64,000 nucleotides of DNA from CAYYYG01 sp964591375 (GCA_964591375.1 CAZQAU010000002.1:1-64000); one strand, 5' to 3'; numbered from the stretch's first letter, positions 36,062 to 44,732 are shown. Notes: generated by a model not told the origin, from the letters alone. Made by a program: numbers and translations.

Positions 36062-36346
36062 TTAGGTCTTTTCAGTAACACGTTTTGTAACCTTACCGTG
36101 ACCTCTAAAAGTTCTAGTTGGAGAAAACTCTCCCAATCTGTGACCAATCATACCTTCGGCAACCAGAACTTCAATAAATTTTCTTCCATTATATACACCA
36201 ATTTTATGTCCTACAAATTGTGGAGGAATTTGTGATCGTCTTGCCCATGTATTAATCACTGAACGATCTTTAGATTCCTTTTGTTTTAGAACCTTTTTCA
36301 TTAATTTTTCATCTATATATGGACCTTTTTTTAGTGATCTACTCAT
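36062..36346 (-). CDS. rpsS: 30S ribosomal protein S19, displaced
   Basis: Head protein contacting S13. 94 aa with the start MSRSLKKGPYIDEKLMKKV, KDRSVINTWARRSQIPPQFV and GHRLGEFSPTRTFRGHG. Normally it stands between rplB and rplV; here that gap is only 22 bases and rpsS is found between rpsN and rpsH. The protein itself looks intact and ordinary. Confidence 0.95.
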   Translation of the reverse strand: MSRSLKKGPYIDEKLMKKVLKQKESKDRSVINTWARRSQIPPQFVGHKIGVYNGRKFIEVLVAEGMIGHRLGEFSPTRTFRGHGKVTKRVTEKT

Positions 36347-36371
36347 ATTTATGTTTAATTAGCTAATTACT

Positions 36372-36388
36372 ATTAGCCTTTGGCTAAT
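36372..36388. repeat. Hairpin between rpsN and rpsS
   Basis: Perfect 7-bp arms ATTAGCC and GGCTAAT around a TTT loop, in the gap beside the displaced rpsS. No T-run follows on the transcribed minus strand. Confidence 0.5.
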
Positions 36389-36394
36389 GCCAAT

Positions 36395-36580
36395 TTACCA
36401 GGACATTTTTCTAACTCCAGGAATTTCACCCTTTAAAGCTTTTTCTCTAAAACAAATTCTACATAATCCAAATCTTCGCATGTACCCTCGTGCACGTCCA
36501 CATACGGGACAACGATTGCGAAACCGGACCTGAAACTTTTGTTTTTTTAGAAATTTTACTTCATCAGATAATTTAGCCAT
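36395..36580 (-). CDS. rpsN: 30S ribosomal protein S14, zinc form
   Basis: 61-aa type Z S14 with CPVCGRARGYMRRFGLCRIC, the two CxxC pairs that bind zinc, and the ending GEIPGVRKMSW. Confidence 0.95.
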   Translation of the reverse strand: MAKLSDEVKFLKKQKFQVRFRNRCPVCGRARGYMRRFGLCRICFREKALKGEIPGVRKMSW

Positions 36581-36602
36581 ACAAAATTTTTTGAAAATTT
36601 AA

Positions 36603-37163
36603 TTACTTTTTAAATGGGACACCCAATGCTTCAAATAATTTTTTACCTTTTTCATGATTACGGGCATTGGTAACAACCGTTACTTCTAATCCTCTGACTT
36701 TATCAACTTTATCAAACTCAATTTCAGGGAATAAAGTTTGTTCAGAAAATCCGATATTAAGATTTCCATGGAAATCAACGCATGTTTCTGAAATTCCTCT
36801 AAAATCACGAATACGAGGAATAACTATTTTTATTACTTTTTCTAAAAATTGATACATTCTTTTACCTCGCAATGTTACTTTTACTCCTAAAGGCATACCT
36901 TTTCTTACTTTAAAAGCTGAAATAGATTTGCGAGCTAAAGTTACGACTGGCTTCTGTCCGGTAATTATACCAAGTTGTTCTTCAATATTGCCAATAACAT
37001 TTTTACTAACGACTGCCTCTCCTGCTCCCACATTAACAACAATCTTCAAAGCTTTTGGCAATGCCATATCGTTGTCAATCTTAAGGTCAGATTTTAACTT
37101 TTTTGTTACTTCTTGTTTGTAATATTCTTGAAATGACATAGGTTCTAATAATTTATTTTTCAA
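36603..37163 (-). CDS. rplE: 50S ribosomal protein L5
   Basis: 5S rRNA-binding protein of the central protuberance. 186 aa with KIVVNVGAGEAVVSKN, ITGQKPVVTLARKSISAFK and IPRIRDFRGISETCVDFHG. Overlaps rplX by four bases. Confidence 0.95.
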   Translation of the reverse strand: MKNKLLEPMSFQEYYKQEVTKKLKSDLKIDNDMALPKALKIVVNVGAGEAVVSKNVIGNIEEQLGIITGQKPVVTLARKSISAFKVRKGMPLGVKVTLRGKRMYQFLEKVIKIVIPRIRDFRGISETCVDFHGNLNIGFSEQTLFPEIEFDKVDKVRGLEVTVVTNARNHEKGKKLFEALGVPFKK

Positions 37164-37465
37164 ATTTGACTATCGCATTTTTTACATACTCTAGTTTTCT
37201 TGTTTCCTTTTATTTGATATCCCACTCTAGTTGGTTTATTGCATTTGGGACAAATAAGCATGACTTTGCTAACATTGAGTGGTCGAGGTACTTCTACAAC
37301 TCCGCCTTGTGGCATCTGCTCATTTTTTTTAATATGCTTCTTATATATATTAACTTGTGGAATGACGATAGTGCCAGTTTTTTCATAAACTTTTTCTATA
37401 GAACCTTCGCGGCCTTCATCACGTCCTGCAATAATTTTTACTTTATCTCCCTTTTTTAATTTCAT
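37160..37465 (-). CDS. rplX: 50S ribosomal protein L24
   Basis: Early-assembly protein at the tunnel exit. 101 aa with the KOW motif (KKGDKVKIIAGRDEGREG). The C-terminal zinc-type region has two Cys pairs (CPKC and CKKC). Confidence 0.95.
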   Translation of the reverse strand: MKLKKGDKVKIIAGRDEGREGSIEKVYEKTGTIVIPQVNIYKKHIKKNEQMPQGGVVEVPRPLNVSKVMLICPKCNKPTRVGYQIKGNKKTRVCKKCDSQI

Positions 37466-37476
37466 AGTATTATTCT

Positions 37477-37851
37477 TTAATAAATTTCTTCAGCTAAACT
37501 AGCAATTTTATTGAAACCTTTATCTTTTACTTCTTTAGCGATTGGACCAAATATACGTGTACCTTTTGGATCCTTAACATCTTTACTCTGGATGATTGCA
37601 CATGCATTTTCATCAAATCGGATATAACTACCGTCTTCTCGTCTAAACTCTTTTCGTGTTCGAACTACAACTGCATATACGACTTCACCTTTTTTAACTT
37701 GACCAAATGGCATTGCTTCTTTAACGACTCCAGTAATAACATCTCCAACATATGCTAACTTTTTATTTCCTCTTTTTGGCATACCGATCATTGATACTAT
37801 CTTAGCACCGGTATTATCTGCCACATTTATCATTGTACGTAATTGCAACAT
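37477..37851 (-). CDS. rplN: 50S ribosomal protein L14
   Basis: Large-subunit interface protein. 124 aa with MLQLRTMINVADNTGAKIV, GDVITGVVKEAMP and IFGPIAKEVKDKGFNKIASLA. Confidence 0.95.
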   Translation of the reverse strand: MLQLRTMINVADNTGAKIVSMIGMPKRGNKKLAYVGDVITGVVKEAMPFGQVKKGEVVYAVVVRTRKEFRREDGSYIRFDENACAIIQSKDVKDPKGTRIFGPIAKEVKDKGFNKIASLAEEIY

Positions 37852-37871
37852 AGGTAAATATCTATAACTGA

Positions 37872-38195
37872 TTACTTGGTTTTTGTTCGTCTTTTTGTAG
37901 ACGAACGTGTCTTAGGAGCAGCAGTTACTTTTTTTGCTGGCTCTTCACTTTTAACAGCTGCACTCGTGACTGTGCTAACATATATAAAATGCTTGTCTTT
38001 TGATAACGGCTTTGTTTCTTGAATTAATACAACATCACCTTCATTTACTGTGCCTGTTTCCAAATGTGCTTTTATTTTTTTGTGGCGCGTTATAACTTTT
38101 CGATATAAATGATGCGTAAACTTTCGTTCAATTTTTACAACGATTGTCTTCTGCATTTTGTTTGAAACCACTACGCCGGTTAATTGTTGTGCCAT
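37872..38195 (-). CDS. rpsQ: 30S ribosomal protein S17
   Basis: 16S-binding OB-fold protein. Core of about 80 residues (LTGVVVSNKMQKTIVVKIE, GDVVLIQETKPLSKDKHF) plus a basic tail of about 25 residues rich in Lys, Thr and Arg. Confidence 0.95.
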   Translation of the reverse strand: MAQQLTGVVVSNKMQKTIVVKIERKFTHHLYRKVITRHKKIKAHLETGTVNEGDVVLIQETKPLSKDKHFIYVSTVTSAAVKSEEPAKKVTAAPKTRSSTKRRTKTK

Positions 38196-38211
38196 ATATA
38201 TAATTCAAATA

Positions 38212-38433
38212 TTATTCAGACTTTATTTTACTTACTGCTTCTACTTGCTTTTCACTAATAATGGTTAATATTATTGCTAATTGTTTTCTTTTTTTACTAA
38301 TACTGTTCACGTCTTTTACAGGTGCTACAGCAGATTCGATAGACATTTTTGCTATTTCTTGTCTAATATTTACAGCATCTTTTTCAAGATCCTTAACAGA
38401 CTTTGATTTTAAATCTTGCACTAATTTTTTCAT
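38212..38433 (-). CDS. rpmC: 50S ribosomal protein L29
   Basis: Two-helix protein at the tunnel exit. 73 aa with the family's internal IKTVLTE-like region in divergent form (VNSISKKRKQLAIILTII). Overlaps rplP by four bases, which supports its identity and start. Confidence 0.9.
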   Translation of the reverse strand: MKKLVQDLKSKSVKDLEKDAVNIRQEIAKMSIESAVAPVKDVNSISKKRKQLAIILTIISEKQVEAVSKIKSE

Positions 38434-38840
38434 TCTGTTTTTGATACAAATTTAGATATAACCGATAATTTAGCTGAAACATCATGTAAAACTCTTTTTG
38501 TATCAGCTTCTGATAATCCATCAATTTCAAACAAAATTCTTCCCGGAGTAACTGATGCCACAAAATGTGAGACATCTCCTTTTCCTGCTCCCATGGTAAC
38601 TTCTGGTGGTTTCTTCGTAAATGGTTTATCTGGAAAAATTCTAATCCAAAACTTTCCATTTTTTCTTGTTGCTCTAGCTAAAACCAATCTAACAGCTTCT
38701 ATTTCTCGATCTTTAATCCATCCTTTTTCCATCGTCTTTAATCCATAAGTACCAAATGCTAGCTCAGCACCCTTCATAGCCATTTTCTTCCAAATTCCTC
38801 TAAACTGTTTTCTATATTTTTGTCTCTTTGGTGCTAACAT
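38430..38840 (-). CDS. rplP: 50S ribosomal protein L16
   Basis: Organises the A-site tRNA region. 136 aa with MLAPKRQKYRKQFRG, GKFWIRIFPDKPFTKKP and MGAGKGDVSHFVASVTPG. Confidence 0.95.
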   Translation of the reverse strand: MLAPKRQKYRKQFRGIWKKMAMKGAELAFGTYGLKTMEKGWIKDREIEAVRLVLARATRKNGKFWIRIFPDKPFTKKPPEVTMGAGKGDVSHFVASVTPGRILFEIDGLSEADTKRVLHDVSAKLSVISKFVSKTE

Positions 38841-38856
38841 ATTAATTTAATTTAAC

Positions 38857-39495
38857 TTATCTACAAATCCACACCTTAACTCCTATATAACCAGAACGAG
38901 TTAATGCAGGATAAATTGCAAAATTCACATCTTCTCTGATTGTTGAAGTTGGAATTGTACCTTCAAAATATTTTTCTCTACGAGAAATTTCAGCTCCGCC
39001 GATACGTCCTCCCAGCTGAATTTTAATACCTTTTGCGCCTGCTTCCATTGCACGACCCATTGTATTGTGAACAACAGAACGGTGAGGAAAATTACGAACT
39101 AATTTATCAGCAACTGTTTGAGCTGTATAATAAGCATTCAAAAAAGGTTTTTTTACTGGTTCTATTTTCAAATCTACTTTTACATCTTTACCTTTTTGTT
39201 TTGTTTTTGAATGTGCAAGCACTAATTTTTTTACTTCTTCCAAACCTTTTCCGCCTCTACCAATAATCATTCCTGGCTTAACTGAATAAATAATGACCGT
39301 AATCTTATTAATAGCTCTTTCTATTTCAATCTGTGTAACAGATGCAAAACTAAACTTTTTCATCAGACTTTGTCTCATTTTAATATCTGAGATTAATGCT
39401 TCTCGATATAATTTTTTATCTGAGAAAAACCAACGAGAATCCCAATTGTATATTACTCCAAGGCGTAAACCTTTAGGATGTACTTTTTGACCCAT
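38857..39495 (-). CDS. rpsC: 30S ribosomal protein S3
   Basis: Lines the mRNA entry channel. 212 aa with MGQKVHPKGLRLGVIYNWDS, the KH domain (SVKPGMIIGRGGKGLEEVKK) and the C-terminal GRIGGAEISRREKYFEGTIP. Confidence 0.95.
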   Translation of the reverse strand: MGQKVHPKGLRLGVIYNWDSRWFFSDKKLYREALISDIKMRQSLMKKFSFASVTQIEIERAINKITVIIYSVKPGMIIGRGGKGLEEVKKLVLAHSKTKQKGKDVKVDLKIEPVKKPFLNAYYTAQTVADKLVRNFPHRSVVHNTMGRAMEAGAKGIKIQLGGRIGGAEISRREKYFEGTIPTSTIREDVNFAIYPALTRSGYIGVKVWICR

Positions 39496-39530
39496 ATATA
39501 TTTATTTAAACAATGCAATAAAATTCATAA

Positions 39531-39998
39531 TTATATTTTCTCTTCTATCTTTGCTTCTTTTTTTACTACTCTTTTTCGTGTGGCTGGAGCTTTTGGTTTA
39601 GCTTCCTTTGATTCAACCTTTTTCTCTTCAACAACAGGTTTAACTTCTTCCTGAATAATTGGAGCTTGTTTAGCTACCAAGACAATCTTAATATGCGAAT
39701 ATCTTTTTTTAATAGTATTTGCTGTGCCTCGACCTGCAGGACGATATCTTTTCATTTTCTGTCCTTCTTCTATCGCCAAAGTCTTAAATTGTAACAGATC
39801 ATCTCCCACTTTTAAAGTCTGCTTTGCATTATTAATGGCTGATTTTATCGATTTATAAAACACCCTAGCTGGTTTTGTTGGACTATACAGTAATGAGTCA
39901 ACTGCGGCAGCAGGGGTCATTTTCTTTACATGACCTGCATAAAAACGTAATTTTTTAGGTGCTATCCTTAAATTTTTTAAATATGTTATTGATTCCAT
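39531..39998 (-). CDS. rplV: 50S ribosomal protein L22
   Basis: Lines the exit tunnel. Core of about 110 residues (LRIAPKKLRFYAGHVKKM, RPAGRGTANTIKKRYSHIKI), then a Lys/Glu/Pro-rich extension of about 40 residues. Follows rplB directly; rpsS is missing from this gap. Confidence 0.95.
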   Translation of the reverse strand: MESITYLKNLRIAPKKLRFYAGHVKKMTPAAAVDSLLYSPTKPARVFYKSIKSAINNAKQTLKVGDDLLQFKTLAIEEGQKMKRYRPAGRGTANTIKKRYSHIKIVLVAKQAPIIQEEVKPVVEEKKVESKEAKPKAPATRKRVVKKEAKIEEKI

Positions 39999-40020
39999 AG
40001 TTATTTATCTTCAATTAAAC

Positions 40021-40794
40021 TTACTTTCTTCGTTTAACAATAAACTTATTACTGTGATTTTTCTTTTTTCGTGTTCTAAAACCACGAGCTGGCTTACCCC
40101 ATGGTGTTTTTGGATGCATACCTTCACCACTTCTACCTTCTCCACCACCGTGAGGATGACTGCGTGGGTTCTGAGCTGTACCTCGTACAGTTGGAGAGAT
40201 ACCCATTAATCTTTTTCGACCTGCACTACCAATAACTTCATCTTTATGCTCAATATTACCAATACGTCCTACTGTAGCATAGCAATCTTTGAAAAATAGT
40301 CTAACTTCTCCTGATGGAAGTTTTAAATGAACATAACGGTCATCTTTAGCAAGAACTGGTGCTGCTGTACCTGCTCCACGAATCATTTTTCCACCTTGAC
40401 CTGGATGTAATTCTACATTATGTACTTCAATTCCGATAGGAATATTTCTTAAAGGTAAACAGTTTCCTATTTTTATTTCTGCATTTTCAGCAGCAATTAT
40501 TGAATCACCTATTTTTAAATTTTGAGGATGAAGTATATATCTTTTTTCTCCATCTTTATATTCAACTAATGCAATGTGTGCGTTACGATTTGGATCATAT
40601 TCCACTCGCAAGACTGTTGCTTCAACATCTTTTTTATCTCTTTTAAAATCAATAATACGATAATATCTCTTCTGTCTACCTCTTTGATGTCGTACAGAAA
40701 TTTTACCTGATGAATCCCGTCCTGAATGTTTTTTCAGTATTTCAATAAGACTTTTTTCAGGTTCTAGTGTTGCTGGAATTTTAATAGGTGACAT
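40021..40794 (-). CDS. rplB: 50S ribosomal protein L2
   Basis: Needed for subunit joining and peptidyl transfer. 257 aa, a little short. It has GRQKRYYRIIDFKRDKKDVE, HNVELHPGQGGKMIRGAGT and the ending NPRSHPHGGGEGRSGEGMHP, with the key His in HPHGGGEGR. Confidence 0.96.
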   Translation of the reverse strand: MSPIKIPATLEPEKSLIEILKKHSGRDSSGKISVRHQRGRQKRYYRIIDFKRDKKDVEATVLRVEYDPNRNAHIALVEYKDGEKRYILHPQNLKIGDSIIAAENAEIKIGNCLPLRNIPIGIEVHNVELHPGQGGKMIRGAGTAAPVLAKDDRYVHLKLPSGEVRLFFKDCYATVGRIGNIEHKDEVIGSAGRKRLMGISPTVRGTAQNPRSHPHGGGEGRSGEGMHPKTPWGKPARGFRTRKKKNHSNKFIVKRRK

Positions 40795-40812
40795 TTTATT
40801 TAATAAAAATTA

Positions 40813-41097
40813 TTATGCTTTTGGAAATAAATCAATTGTACCTTCTTTTAAGGTAACATAAGCTAATTTTCTACTAGGTAATACTCGTGTCTGCATTTTA
40901 CGACCTGCTCGGCGTGTTTTACCTGATCTCATCATTACACGAACAGATCCAACTTTAACTTTGTATATTTTTTCTAAAACATTAGCAATTTGAAATTTAT
41001 TAGCATTAACTGCTACTTCAAAAGTATATGTATTAGTCTTTGCTAAGTTAGTTGCTTTTTCTGTCAGTACTGGTTTAACAATCGTTCGATCTAACAT
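40813..41097 (-). CDS. rplW: 50S ribosomal protein L23
   Basis: Tunnel-exit docking site for trigger factor and SRP. 94 aa with PVLTEKATNLAKTNTYTFEV, VNANKFQIANVLEKIYKVKV and a short Gly/Arg loop. Confidence 0.94.
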   Translation of the reverse strand: MLDRTIVKPVLTEKATNLAKTNTYTFEVAVNANKFQIANVLEKIYKVKVGSVRVMMRSGKTRRAGRKMQTRVLPSRKLAYVTLKEGTIDLFPKA

Positions 41098-41098
41098 A

Positions 41099-41815
41099 TT
41101 ATTCAGCTTTTATATAATTTTTCTTTAATTCGTCAATTGCAGCCTCAGTGAAAACTATTTTTTGATGATTCAATACTGCGTATGCATTCATACTACTTGC
41201 TTGGATTACATTTACATTTTGTAAATTTCTTATGCTTAGCAAAAGTCCGTTTTCCTGGGTTTTAGGTAAAACAACTAATGTTTTAGCTGATTCCATGCCT
41301 AATGTCTTCATCAGCGATACAACTTTTTTAGTTTGAGGTTTCATTTTAATGGTTTCGTCTTCAAAGCCTAGTACTGAACCCTCTTTTAATTTTACAGAAA
41401 GTGAGTATAACAAAGCTTTTTGTTTTTGTTTTCGATTCATTTTAAGCGAAAAATCTTTTGGCTGCGGACCTCCAACTATACCTCCACCGATAAAAATAGG
41501 AGCCTTGATACTGCCGTGTCGTGCTTTACCAGTACCTTTTTGTCGGTAAATTTTTCTTGTTGAACCTGTAACTTCACCTCGTGTTTTAGTGGAAGCATTC
41601 CCTTGTCTTTGATTTGCCAAATACACTCTTACATATTGTGATAATAATCTTGGACTTGCTTCAACATGAAAAATTTCTTTTGGAAGTTCAAGAGATTTTG
41701 TTTCTTTTCCTTCAATATCATAGACAGAAATGGCTAATTCTACTTTTTTTGCTGTAGCCTTAACTTTTGGTTCGGCTTTTTTTCTTGGTGTTTTTACTTG
41801 TTTTACTTCTGCCAT
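41099..41815 (-). CDS. rplD: 50S ribosomal protein L4
   Basis: Tunnel protein; in E. coli it also represses its own operon. Start chosen at ATG 41815 (MAEVKQVKTPRKK), giving 238 aa with a basic N-terminal extension of about 25 residues. Core motifs: RQGNASTKTRGEVTGSTRKI, KGTGKARHGSIKAPIFIGGG and SLSVKLKEGSVLGFED. Confidence 0.95.
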   Translation of the reverse strand: MAEVKQVKTPRKKAEPKVKATAKKVELAISVYDIEGKETKSLELPKEIFHVEASPRLLSQYVRVYLANQRQGNASTKTRGEVTGSTRKIYRQKGTGKARHGSIKAPIFIGGGIVGGPQPKDFSLKMNRKQKQKALLYSLSVKLKEGSVLGFEDETIKMKPQTKKVVSLMKTLGMESAKTLVVLPKTQENGLLLSIRNLQNVNVIQASSMNAYAVLNHQKIVFTEAAIDELKKNYIKAE

Positions 41816-41832
41816 AATATTTTTCAATTAAA

Positions 41833-42513
41833 TTACAATCCGTGGCTTCTAATTTCAATAAGACCATTCTTATGTCCTGGAACTAATCCTTTAACGGTAA
41901 TTCCTGATTCGTCGACACCAACAACGGGAAGATTTTGAACAGTAACTCTTTCTCCTCCCATTCTTCCACCCATTCGTTTACCTTTATATACACGACCTGG
42001 AGTAGTTGTTTGTCCCATTGATCCTGGTGCTCTTTGTCTGTCTGACTGTCCGTGTGTTTTTGGTCCACCTTTAAATCCATGTCTTTTTACAACTCCTTGA
42101 AATCCTTTTCCTTTTGAAACTCCAGCAACATCAACATTGTCGCCTGTTTTAAAAACAAATGCTGGTTTTACTTCATCTCCTATAAATATTTTTGCTTCGC
42201 CTATTTGTATTCCTTTCTTTCCACCTTCTTCAATTGAACTAACAGAGTCTTTAATCGAGTCGATTCGAATTTCTTTTAAAAAACGAAGCGGGGTCTTTAC
42301 TCCCGCTTTTTCTAACTGTCCTCTGGTTGGTTTGTTAATGGATTTGGCAATACCGAATCCTAGTTTAACACTACATCGGGTACTATCTTTTGCCATATTA
42401 ATATCAAGAAGATAACAAGGGGATGTTTTTAAGAAAGTGACAGGAATTCTTTTTCCTTTTTCAGTAAACATTTGTTTTTGTTCGGATTTCTCTCCAAGAA
42501 TAAAACCTGCCAT
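41833..42513 (-). CDS. rplC: 50S ribosomal protein L3
   Basis: Early-assembly protein of the large subunit. Start chosen at ATG 42513 (MAGFILGEKSEQKQ), matching the family; upstream in-frame TTG starts would run into the terminator-like hairpin. 226 aa with KGFQGVVKRHGFKGGPKTHG and GSMGQTTTPGRVYKGKRMGG. First gene after the long AT-rich gap, so probably the first gene of its own transcript. Confidence 0.95.
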   Translation of the reverse strand: MAGFILGEKSEQKQMFTEKGKRIPVTFLKTSPCYLLDINMAKDSTRCSVKLGFGIAKSINKPTRGQLEKAGVKTPLRFLKEIRIDSIKDSVSSIEEGGKKGIQIGEAKIFIGDEVKPAFVFKTGDNVDVAGVSKGKGFQGVVKRHGFKGGPKTHGQSDRQRAPGSMGQTTTPGRVYKGKRMGGRMGGERVTVQNLPVVGVDESGITVKGLVPGHKNGLIEIRSHGL

Positions 42514-42542
42514 ATGTCTTCGTAAAAAATCTAAATTAACAG

Positions 42543-42585
42543 TTTGTCTTTTTGACAAAAAAAAGACCCCAGACTAGGGGCTTTT
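42543..42585 (-). terminator. Terminator-like hairpin just upstream of rplC (possible attenuator)
   Basis: On the minus strand AAAAGCCCC, a 6-base loop and GGGG-T-CTTTT form a stem with one bulge, followed directly by a run of T (complement of A at 42557-42564). A second small hairpin (arms at 42543-42548 and 42554-42559) overlaps the T-run. It lies 44 bases or more before the rplC ATG. It could end the tuf-rpsJ transcript or act as an attenuator in the rplC leader. Partly bidirectional. Confidence 0.65.
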
Positions 42586-43064
42586 GTGAGCCTTTTTAAA
42601 TCTGGTAATTATCAACTATGCCGATTTCCTAATATCAGGAAATTATGCATTGTGGACATTATATACTAACCGTTTTGATTATTCAAGAACATCTTGAATA
42701 ATTTTTATAAAAAGTACAAATAAAATTAAATATTCAGTAAGAAAAAATTATATAACACAACATCGAAAAAATCACTAGATAATTTATCTAACTAAATAAT
42801 TATTTTTATATCTGATTTTTAATAAAAAATACTATTAAAATATTTTTTGGTTATATTTTAATAGTATCTAAAAGCTAATATCAAATAACAAATATATTAT
42901 TATTTTTTATTAAAAATAAATATACTTATTTATAAGGTGCGTAATTTACTAACATAAAAAAATTCTACAAAAAAAACACAAAAATAATCTAAACAATTTC
43001 ACACAACATGGAATAACGTACTATGCGAAGAAATGATTCGAAATAAAGAAACTTATTTTAAAGA
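42586..43064. other. AT-rich intergenic region with nested inverted repeats
   Basis: No gene is visible in this stretch of nearly 480 bases between rpsJ and rplC. It holds a perfect 11-bp hairpin at about 42677-42702. It also holds a perfect 15-bp hairpin (42829-42843 with 42853-42867), flanked by an outer perfect 17-bp inverted repeat (42815-42831 with 42901-42917). A weak minus-strand -10 (TATAAT, 42747-42752, preceded by TG) could start a leader of about 230 bases for rplC. Base composition is extremely AT-rich, so some pairing is expected by chance, but arms this long are not. Confidence 0.6.
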
Positions 43065-43373
43065 TTACATCTTCACTTCTACTTCAACACCAGCTGCTAG
43101 TTCCAAATGCATCAGCGAATCAATGGTCTGATTAGTAGGATTCATTATATCAAGCAGTCTTTTGTGGATTTTGAGACCAAAATGTTCTCTTGAATCTTTA
43201 TCTATGAATGTAGATTTATTAACAACATATACTTCTCTTTTTGTAGGTAAAGGAATTGGTCCTTTAACAGAAGCACCTGTTTTAATTGCTGTGTCTACAA
43301 TCTTTTGACATGTTTCATCAACAAGTCTGTGATCGTAAGCTTTTAATCGTATTCGAATTCGTCCTTTTGGCAT
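43065..43373 (-). CDS. rpsJ: 30S ribosomal protein S10
   Basis: Head protein, also a transcription antitermination factor (NusE). 102 aa with IRIRLKAYDHRLVDETCQKI, GPIPLPTKREVY and the ending LMHLELAAGVEVEVKM. Follows tuf, separated by a strong hairpin. Confidence 0.96.
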   Translation of the reverse strand: MPKGRIRIRLKAYDHRLVDETCQKIVDTAIKTGASVKGPIPLPTKREVYVVNKSTFIDKDSREHFGLKIHKRLLDIMNPTNQTIDSLMHLELAAGVEVEVKM

Positions 43374-43399
43374 AGATAAAAATTTAAAAGAGCTAATAT

Positions 43400-43441
43400 G
43401 TCAGTCTGTGAGGTAGAAGTTGTCTACCTCACAGACCTGAC
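43400..43441. repeat. Strong hairpin between tuf and rpsJ
   Basis: Arms GTCTGTGAGGTAGA and its exact complement around a 5-base loop (43418-43422), extended by four more pairs after a single bulge, 18 bp in all. No clear T-run follows on the minus strand, so a processing or partial-termination site is more likely than a full terminator. Confidence 0.7.
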
Positions 43442-43452
43442 GTTTAATTGGC

Positions 43453-44637
43453 TTATTTGTTAACTTTTGTGACGACACCTGCTCCGACTGTGTGTCCACC
43501 TTCTCGGATAGCAAACTTCAAACCTTCTTCAAGTGCGATTGGATAAATAAGTTTTGCCGAGATTTTAACGTTATCTCCTGGCATAACCATCTCGACTCCA
43601 GCTGGGAGAGTTAATTCTCCAGTTACATCAGTTGTTCTGATATAAAACTGTGGTCGATAACCTTTAAAGAATGGTGTATGTCTTCCACCTTCTTCTTTAG
43701 TAAGAACGTAAATTTCTGCTTCAAATTCAGTATGTGGTTTAACACTGCCTGGTTTAGCAATAACTTGTCCACGTTCTACATCAGTTTTTTCAACACCTCT
43801 CAAAAGCAAACCTGTGTTATCACCGGCACGTGCTTCATCAAGTGTCTTGCGGAACATTTCGATTCCAGTAACTGTTGTTTTTTTACTATCTTTTACACCA
43901 ACGATTTCGATTTCTTCGTTGACTTTTAATATACCTCGTTCCACTCTACCTGTAACGACTGTTCCTCGACCTTGAATGGTGAAGACGTCTTCGACCGGCA
44001 TAAGGAATGGCTGATCAACTGGTCGGACTGGATCTGGCACATATTCATCAACTGCTTTCATTAAATCTTCAATTGCTTTGACTGATTCTGGATCATCTGA
44101 AAGGGCTTTAAGAGAAGAACCTTTGATGACTGGAACTTTGTCTCCTGGATATTTATATTTGGTAAGAAGATCTCGAACTTCCATTTCGACGAGATCAACT
44201 ATTTCTTTATCCTGAACCATATCAATCTTGTTGAGGTAAACGACGATTGCTGGTACGTTAACCTGTCTTGCAAGAAGAATATGTTCTCGTGTTTGAGGCA
44301 TAGGACCATCTGGAGCAGAAACGACCAAGATTGCGCCGTCCATTTGTGCAGCTCCGGTGATCATGTTCTTAATATAGTCAGCATGACCTGGTGCATCAAT
44401 ATGTGCATAGTGTCGTTTGTCTGTCTCATATTCTGAATGATGAATATTGATGGTGACTCCGCGTGCTCTTTCTTCTGGAGCTTTATCAATATCTTCATAT
44501 TTTAAAAATTGTGCCTGTCCTTTTTTAGAAAGAACGTAGTGAATTGCTGAAGTGGTTGTGGTTTTTCCATGATCAACGTGACCAATGGTACCTATGTTCA
44601 AATGGGGTTTGTTTCGCTGAAAAACACCTTGTGCCAT
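43453..44637 (-). CDS. tuf: Elongation factor Tu
   Basis: Delivers aminoacyl-tRNA to the ribosome. 394 aa with G1 GHVDHGKTT, G2 ARGVTINIHHSEY, G3 DAPGH, G4 NKID and domains 2-3 including GRVERGILKVNEE. Opens the ribosomal block. The fusA and S7/S12 genes often found upstream are not in the window. It has its own promoter and no Shine-Dalgarno sequence. Confidence 0.97.
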   Translation of the reverse strand: MAQGVFQRNKPHLNIGTIGHVDHGKTTTTSAIHYVLSKKGQAQFLKYEDIDKAPEERARGVTINIHHSEYETDKRHYAHIDAPGHADYIKNMITGAAQMDGAILVVSAPDGPMPQTREHILLARQVNVPAIVVYLNKIDMVQDKEIVDLVEMEVRDLLTKYKYPGDKVPVIKGSSLKALSDDPESVKAIEDLMKAVDEYVPDPVRPVDQPFLMPVEDVFTIQGRGTVVTGRVERGILKVNEEIEIVGVKDSKKTTVTGIEMFRKTLDEARAGDNTGLLLRGVEKTDVERGQVIAKPGSVKPHTEFEAEIYVLTKEEGGRHTPFFKGYRPQFYIRTTDVTGELTLPAGVEMVMPGDNVKISAKLIYPIALEEGLKFAIREGGHTVGAGVVTKVNK

Positions 44638-44703
44638 ATTAGTTGTGGTTTAAATTATATTAATAATAAAATAATGGACAAATAAAAATTTGTTTATCCT
44701 CTT

Positions 44704-44732
44704 ATATTAATCGTAAAGACAATAAAAGTCAA
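44704..44732 (-). promoter_or_regulatory. Sigma70 promoter of tuf
   Basis: On the minus strand: -35 TTGACT (44727-44732), a 17-base spacer and -10 TAATAT (44704-44709). The predicted leader before the tuf ATG is about 60 bases. Confidence 0.75.

Noticed and set aside
38393..38659. Open frame overlapping rplP in another frame
   Set aside because: Shadow of rplP with no family match or start signal.
42677..42702. 11-bp hairpin followed by T on the plus strand as a terminator
   Set aside because: No plus-strand gene lies upstream within the ribosomal block, so there is nothing for it to terminate.
42586..43064. AT-rich region as a replication origin
   Set aside because: No DnaA-box cluster is visible and the place within the ribosomal block favours a leader or control role.
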